64,000 bases of DNA from Vicia villosa (Eukaryota > Streptophyta > Magnoliopsida > Fabales > Fabaceae), in the NCBI RefSeq assembly GCF_029867415.1, contig NC_081185.1, positions 122,206,920 through 122,270,919 on the forward strand, given 5' to 3'. Positions 58,387 through 64,000 of this stretch are shown in pieces (the first letter of the stretch is position 1; every line of letters begins with the position of its first letter). Under the pieces are notes generated by a model that made no database searches, was not told the origin of the DNA, and was given only the letters and a program-made list of their open reading frames with translations. The position numbers and the translations under genes were made by a program.

Positions 58387-59028
58387 ATGTATCTGAAAAG
58401 TATGGAAGAACTTCAACAAGACCAAGAGTTTCTAAGAGCAGAGGTCAGCCAGTTGAAAATTCAGATGAATCAAATTATGGAAATCCTGCAAGCCTTGTTG
58501 AAGAAAGAATGCAACATTCCTCCGATTATCACAAAGCAAGTGAATACTCCTTTAGCCTTTTCCGTTACTACTCCAACTCAGGGGAAACCATATGTTATGT
58601 CATGTGATTCATATTTTGAAGTAGAGAAGGAAACACCTGTTTGCTTTCCTCAATCAGTGCTTCATAGGACTCTGCATCAACATCCATTGTCTGTTCCTTC
58701 TCAAGGTAATAAGAAGTAGAAACAAAATCAGATTTGTGGTAGGACTCACTTTGATCCTATTCCTATGTCTTACACTGAATTGTATCCTACATTGGTCCAT
58801 AAAGGGTTGATCACAACAAGAGCTATGCCTCCTCCTCGAAATCCTCCCTCAAAAGGATTCCGACCTGATCTTCATTGTGAATTCCATCAGGGTGTAGCTG
58901 GCCATGATTTAGAAGGTTGTTATGCTTTGAAGACTAGAGTTCAAGAGTTGGTGAGATCAAAGATGCTCTCTTTCAGAGATATGGGTCCTAATGTTGTCAC
59001 TAATCCTTTGCCAGATCAGAGTGGCTGA
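58387..59028 (+). pseudogene. Ogre-like gag remnant with one in-frame stop
   Basis: One frame, 58387-59028, broken only by TAG 58717-58719. N-terminal coiled coil (MEELQQDQEFLRAEVSQLKI...), then after the stop FDPIPMSYTELYPTLVHKGL, and HCEFHQGVAGHDLEGCYALK, a Cys/His zinc-binding motif, ending PNVVTNPLPDQSG. These are the ends of Ogre gag; the central capsid domain is missing. Probably an internal deletion derivative. Confidence 0.8.
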
Positions 59029-61079
59029 AAACAAGTCAAAGCCCAATTTTTCTAAAGCCAAGTGTTTCAGACGAGATAGCTCATCTTTGTTGCTGATTAG
59101 TCACTAGGCCTTGTTTCTGTACTGTTCGTATTTCCTTTATTGTGCTATTTACTTTTAGACTTTGTTTGTTTCTGAATGGTAATTTTAATGAAATGAGCAT
59201 TGCATATTTTGAATTCATTAACATCCACTGTGTTTATGTTTATACCTTCGTTTACAAAACTTTTTCTTCCATTTGCTTTCTCTATCAAACTTGTGTTTTA
59301 TGCAAAGATTGGAGGGAGGATGATGACAACGAAATACCCAAGTTGTTGAGCTGTATGCTTTTGAATAAAACTTTGCTGATGATGTACAGGCATTGTTTCA
59401 ATTCCCAAACACTGGAGAAATAAGGAAGTTAATCCCTTGTCAACCCCTCTGAGCCTTCGAAGTTGGTGTTTCTTTCTGTACAAAAAACCCGCATCTTTAA
59501 CCTGGGGCAGGGTAGTTCTCAATTAATTTGGCTGTGCATTCTATTTTAAGAGAATCATTCAGTACACCTTTCCACAAAGGTTTCAATCACAAGCTTTCCT
59601 CCGCATACATCAAAGAAATGTTGGAGATGCCAATCAAAAGCCAATGATAGTTCATCAATCATTAAGGAAGGCAGTCACTATCTTTCAAAAAAAATGTGTA
59701 TCAAAAAATTTATACAAAGAAAAGCCTGCTAAGTCAAAAACCAAAAAACGACTTAGGCAAAAATAAGGCATCCCGCTGACTGTAAGTTCAAAAATAAACA
59801 GTTCAGGCAAAAGTTAGGGATATCAAAAGAAAAAGATGAAAAAGGAGAAGTCAATAAATTCCTCAAGCAACAAAATGTTGTGATATCAAAAGGAAAAAGT
59901 GACTGCCATTTCAAAGGTTCTCTTTGCTTGTGAACTATCATTACCAAAGGTGCAATTCCATAAGTCTCTGGGAACCTGAATGCATGAGTTGAATTAACTG
60001 AGTTTTAGGACTGGAGATCATCACGAAGATGGGATGGGTACAATCAAATTTTGAGCCTTATATCCTTTGTTTCTGAAACCGTGAACCTGGCCACGTTACA
60101 ACCTATGAAAGACCTAATTGAAGTAAGGTTTGTTTGAAAGCATACTACAACAAGGTTGCGTAAACTGACTCCCATGAGATTTGCCAATCATTTGCTTTGA
60201 TATCATATCTTTGCTTTATCTTTCACTTTGAATGTCTTAACCTTTATGTTTTGACCAGTGATTCCATTTGCTTTACATCAATAACATCATTCCAATAATG
60301 ATTTTGATTTCAAAAATATTCTTTGAGCATTGCATTAAAATTACCATTCTTGAACGAACATTTTATTTGCAAGTAAGCACTCATCTTTCAGGAAGTTCAA
60401 ACAGTCGAGAAACTTGATCAGTGATCCTATCAGGGGCATGTTATTTTAAGATCCTGTTGTTCAGATGTTCAGTCAAGATTTGTTGATCAGCATATCCTTT
60501 CAAGACTTATACTGGGGCAAGCCATCCCAACATACAGTTCAACTAAAGCCATGATCAGTTCATCCCCAGTACAGTTCAACTGAAGCCATGATCGGTTAAC
60601 TTACAACAATCACTCAATCAGGGGCAATCTTCTTCAGCAATCCCCAAGCAGTATTATCAGCCCTTCTCAAAGGATCATCGTTTTGATACAGTTACCGGTG
60701 TAATAGAAGTGTGTTTAAGCATCTTCTTCCCAAGCAGAGTTGGCAGAGTTCTCGTGTTGAGGAATCAGAGTTTTAATCTTGCCTCACAAAAGAGTCTCCC
60801 TCAGTTGTCACAAACAATTGCATTGCATTGATCATATATCATGCATAGAAAAATTCAACATCATGCATTGAAACAAATTTCATACTCATATGCATTTTCC
60901 AAGGTCCTGTTGCTATCAACATCTTCACCTTGAGATCAAAGTCCAACTTACTTGGCACATATCCAAAACAGATACTTGTTTGTCTTGTCCGTCTATTGTT
61001 GCTCCTTGATGTATCCTTTCTTCATTTAGGGCCATTCCTGGATGTTATGATTTTTCTCTCTTCTTTCAGTGTCATTCCT
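59029..61079 (+). other. Non-coding 3' internal region of the Ogre-like element
   Basis: No frame with known motif. Phrases such as GGCATCCCGCTGACTGTAAG (near 59768) belong to legume Ogre-type 3' regions as far as I recognise them. A short duplication, ACAGTTCAACT.AAGCCATGATC, is at about 60534 and 60570. Confidence 0.5.
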
Positions 61080-61860
61080 GAAAGATTTACACCATGTTTT
61101 ATCTTGGTTCCCTTCAATCATGTTTTATCTTGATTGTCTCTGATCATGCTTTATCCTGATCGCTTACACCATGTTTTATCTTGGTTCCCTTCAATCATGT
61201 TTTATCTTGATTGTCTCTGATCATGCTTTATCCTGATCGCTTACACCATGTTTTATCTTGGTTCCCTTCAATCATGTTTTATCTTGATTGTCTCTGATCA
61301 CGCTTTATCCTGATCGCTTACACCATGCTTTATCTTGTTTCCCTTCAATCATGTTTTATCTTGATTGTCTCTGATCATGCTTTATCCTGATCGCTTACAC
61401 CATGTTTTATCTTGTTTCCCTTCAATCATGTTTTATCTTGATTGCCTCCAATCATGCTTTATCTTGATCGCTTTTGACCATGTTTTATCTTGGTTACCTT
61501 CCATCATGTTTTATCTTGATTGTCATTTGATGTTATCCAATCATGTTTTACCTTGATTATCCCTTAATGACATCCAATCATGTTTTACCTTGATGGACCT
61601 GTGATGATTATCTAATCATGTTTTACCTTGATTGTCCGTTGATGATTATCCAATCATGTTTTACCTTGATTATCCTTTGACGATATCCAATCATGTTTTA
61701 CCTTGATTGTCATTCGATGTTGCCCAATCACGTTTTACCTTGGTTGTCATTTGATGTTGTCCAATCATGTTTTACCTTGATATTCATTTGATGTAGCCAC
61801 ATTCATGTAGGCCTCAGATATTCTCTTCTCGAAGTTCAATCATGTTTTATCTTGAAGGTT
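61080..61860. repeat. Higher-order tandem array, 77-bp units of ~26-bp monomers
   Basis: ACCATG marks units at 61091, 61168, 61245, 61322 and 61399, exactly 77 bp apart. Each unit holds three variants of ATCATGTTTTATCTTGATTG. From about 61480 to 61860 the monomers continue irregularly, with TTTTACCTTGATT replacing TTTTATCTTGATT. Lies ~260 bp before the 3' LTR. Confidence 0.95.
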
Positions 61861-62122
61861 TCTGTCGACTGTTTCTTTCTTTTATGAAGTCCGATTCTAT
61901 TCCTAGATGACGTATACCTTTTCCCCCAGTGGAATCCTTTCTTATCTCCCCAGTGGTGTTATACTCCTCTCTATTCTATAATCATACTTGATGCATCCAT
62001 TAGCATCGCATTATACCTTAGGTTCAAAAATTGTGTGTTTTATATTTAAGTCTCTTCAATTACGTCGAGCTGAGAATTTTAACCCTCACATCTCCGGATA
62101 GAAGAAACTTAAATAGGGCATC

Positions 62123-64000
62123 TGCAATACCCCAATTTTTGACCCTAAGATCATACATCATTTGCATCTCAATCATTAATCAAGATCACAATCTTGAGAT
62201 TTCATTTTTCGGTGTTATGTTCGCTTCGTCTTTGAGGGGAACTATCAAGCACCTAATTTTCTTTAATTTGTTTTATACTAACCAAAATCCAAAAATATGC
62301 ATTTTTGTTTCCTTTGTTTGTGTTTTGCAGGAAAAAGATCGGGCGAAATCAAAACAGTGCAAGAAAAGGAATTTTTGAAAATTTCACTATGGAAATCAAT
62401 TTACCCATATAGGAAATCGATTTCCCTGGACGAAATTTGAAAAAAAGAGGGAAGCATGACACCATTTTGGCACCAATCACATTTTATTTGATCATTTTTG
62501 TCATTTTACCAATTTTCCACCTCATCAAAATTAATTCCCTTCATTAAACCCACTTAAACCCCATTTTTACCATTTAAATACCATTTAAACATAAGCTAAT
62601 CACCAAATGCAAAAAGACCAAATTGCCACTACTCTTGCTCCCATCCTATAAATAGAGGTCTCTACTCCCTCATTTCTCAAGCTTTTGATAGCCAAAAAAG
62701 TTCTTGCAAATTCATTTCTCAAGCTTTGAGAGCCAAAAAACCCCTTGCAATTTCTCTCCTCATCCTTACCAAATTCACCAAAGCTCTTTTTCTTTCATAA
62801 AGTTTGTGAGTCACATCTTGAACCTCACAAACTTTGAGCTAAGCCACCATCCATTTCACTCTTTTTTCTTCAATTGTTGAGAGATCAAGATTTATGTTGG
62901 TGATTCTTGAAGTAGATATAAGTTTTGTTCAAGATTTGGTAATTTTCTTCATCCTTTTTCATCTATCATAATGTGATTCTTTTGAGCTTGTGTGTGATGC
63001 ATCTTTGATGCTATATTGGTCCTATTTGATGGTGAATTGATGGAAAATTCGTGCTCCAATGGATATGTGAACATAAGGTGTTTGTATGTTTGCTTAAATC
63101 AAGTTTTATGCCTCCTAATGCTGATTTTTTGAATGCTGCGTGCGGGAAATCGATTTCCCTCTGTAGGAAATCGATTTCCACCTTATTTTTTTTTTTCAAA
63201 ATTTGAACTCTGCACTCAGGAAATCGATTTCCTACAGAGGTAAATCGATTTCCTGCTGGCAGAATATGGTTTTTTGCCTTTTTTATGCTTGTTTTGGCTT
63301 CCTACTTCCTCCACTTCATTAATATCATTGGATCTAGGATGTTGATAGGTTTGAAAGGACCAAATCCATAATATTAGATGAATGATATTAATGATAGTGT
63401 GAGTTGATTTTACTTTATGCATTTTATCTTCTTCTTCTCCTTTTTTTCTTTTGATCGATGAAAGTTTTATTACTTTGAGAATTCTTATGGATTCTTAGTA
63501 AAGACTAGATCTTTACCTATTTTCTTTTCGTGCGGTATTGCTTTCGGAGAATGATCTACATATCATTTTTCTCGCATGCATTAGCACATAAAGTTTTGAC
63601 CGGCCTCGTTGTAGGGTGATTTCTACATAAATCACTTGGCGATCTGCTTAACATAGCGCAATATTTCGTGTCCCGAATAAAAAAGATCAAATATGGAAGA
63701 GAATTGTATGCGGTTGATTTAAGACTTATGGAAATTTATCGTGTAGTCGCTATGATTTTATCAAGCTTCTGATAAAGTTCCATTGAATTTAAATCCGAGA
63801 ACATCCTTCACTCACCATCGATCTTTCTTACTAACTTTGATAACATACTTGACAAGTTTCAAGATGGTTATCTTTAACATCTAACAACTAACTTTAATTT
63901 CCGCACTTTATTATACCGCTCTTTATATTTCTCGCATTATCACTTTATTTTATCATTTCATCATATTTACATTCCGCCATTTTTCCTTTGTCCATTTGGA
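62123..64000 (+). repeat. 3' LTR of the Ogre-like element, truncated by the window end
   Basis: Matches 54131-56010 with about a dozen substitutions and one T-run indel. The first bases differ (TGCAATACCCC against TGTCATACCCC). The preceding AAATAGGGCATC is only a weak polypurine tract. Confidence 0.9.

Larger units (their letters stand above)
54131..64000 (+). mobile_element. Ogre-like, pol-less LTR retrotransposon (runs off the window)
   Basis: 5' LTR 54131-57316 (TGTCATACCCC...CCGCTACA), internal region 57317-62122, 3' LTR from 62123 to the window end. The two LTRs differ at about a dozen positions over the 1.88 kb that can be compared. The internal region holds a primer site, a gag ORF with one stop, and 3 kb of non-coding sequence with a tandem array; no protease, RT or integrase motif. 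A non-autonomous Ogre relative. The target duplication cannot be checked because the right end is outside. Confidence 0.9.

Noticed and set aside
61080..61860. Regular repeats resembling a CRISPR array
   Set aside because: Units are head-to-tail satellite monomers without unique spacers, inside a plant retrotransposon.

Overview
This window is nuclear DNA of a flowering plant, most likely a temperate legume of the pea/vetch/clover/medic group. Two lines of evidence support this: intact spliced plant genes with close relatives across dicots, and the transposon load (Ogre-type Ty3/gypsy elements with 3-5 kb LTRs, SIRE/Maximus-type and gag-only Ty1/copia elements, Tekay/Del-like chromovirus, legume-type MITEs). 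Species cannot be fixed from the sequence alone.

Left part, 1-34.4 kb, is gene-bearing. After 4.6 kb of decayed retrotransposon remnants come: eIF5 (+, intronless CDS 6718-8025 behind a leader intron); a MITE-rich stretch; a nuclear tRNA-Leu(CAA) (-); a five-exon RING-CH membrane E3 ligase (-, 15140-16100); a two-exon, probably plastid-targeted Cys/His-rich protein of unknown function (-, 16973-18716); a broken plant-mobile-domain (MAIN-like) fragment split by a young gag-only copia element (20268-25366); chloroplast ClpP4 (+, five exons, 25868-28731); and organellar phenylalanyl-tRNA synthetase (-, ten exons, 29583-34346), which converges on ClpP4. I rebuilt splice sites by reading frame and GT/AG borders; every exon joins in phase. 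Three of the five protein genes serve, or probably serve, organelles (Clp protease core, organellar tRNA charging, the predicted plastid protein); eIF5 and the E3 act in cytosol and membrane.

Right part, 34.4-64 kb, has no host gene I can support. It is nested repeats: a three-deep MITE nest (35133-36878); a Tat-type gypsy remnant cut by a copia-like LTR; a 13.2-kb Tekay-like gypsy element (39790-52976, target duplication ATACT) whose gag is split by a 4.9-kb solo Ogre-like LTR (41971-46909, target duplication CACGC); a Transposase_28-like fragment; and an Ogre-like, pol-less element (54131 to beyond the window end) with a 77-bp tandem array near its 3' end.

The most unusual signal cuts across families. 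The LTRs of the copia, Tekay-like and Ogre-like elements, plus an older fragment at 3.2 kb, each carry pairs of a short GC- or CGAT-centred palindrome-like motif. The motif sequence differs in each family, but the pairs are always 19-22 bp apart, about two helical turns, and are repeated in cassettes about 50 or 70-74 bp apart. I know of no name for this arrangement, and it is the first thing I would test.
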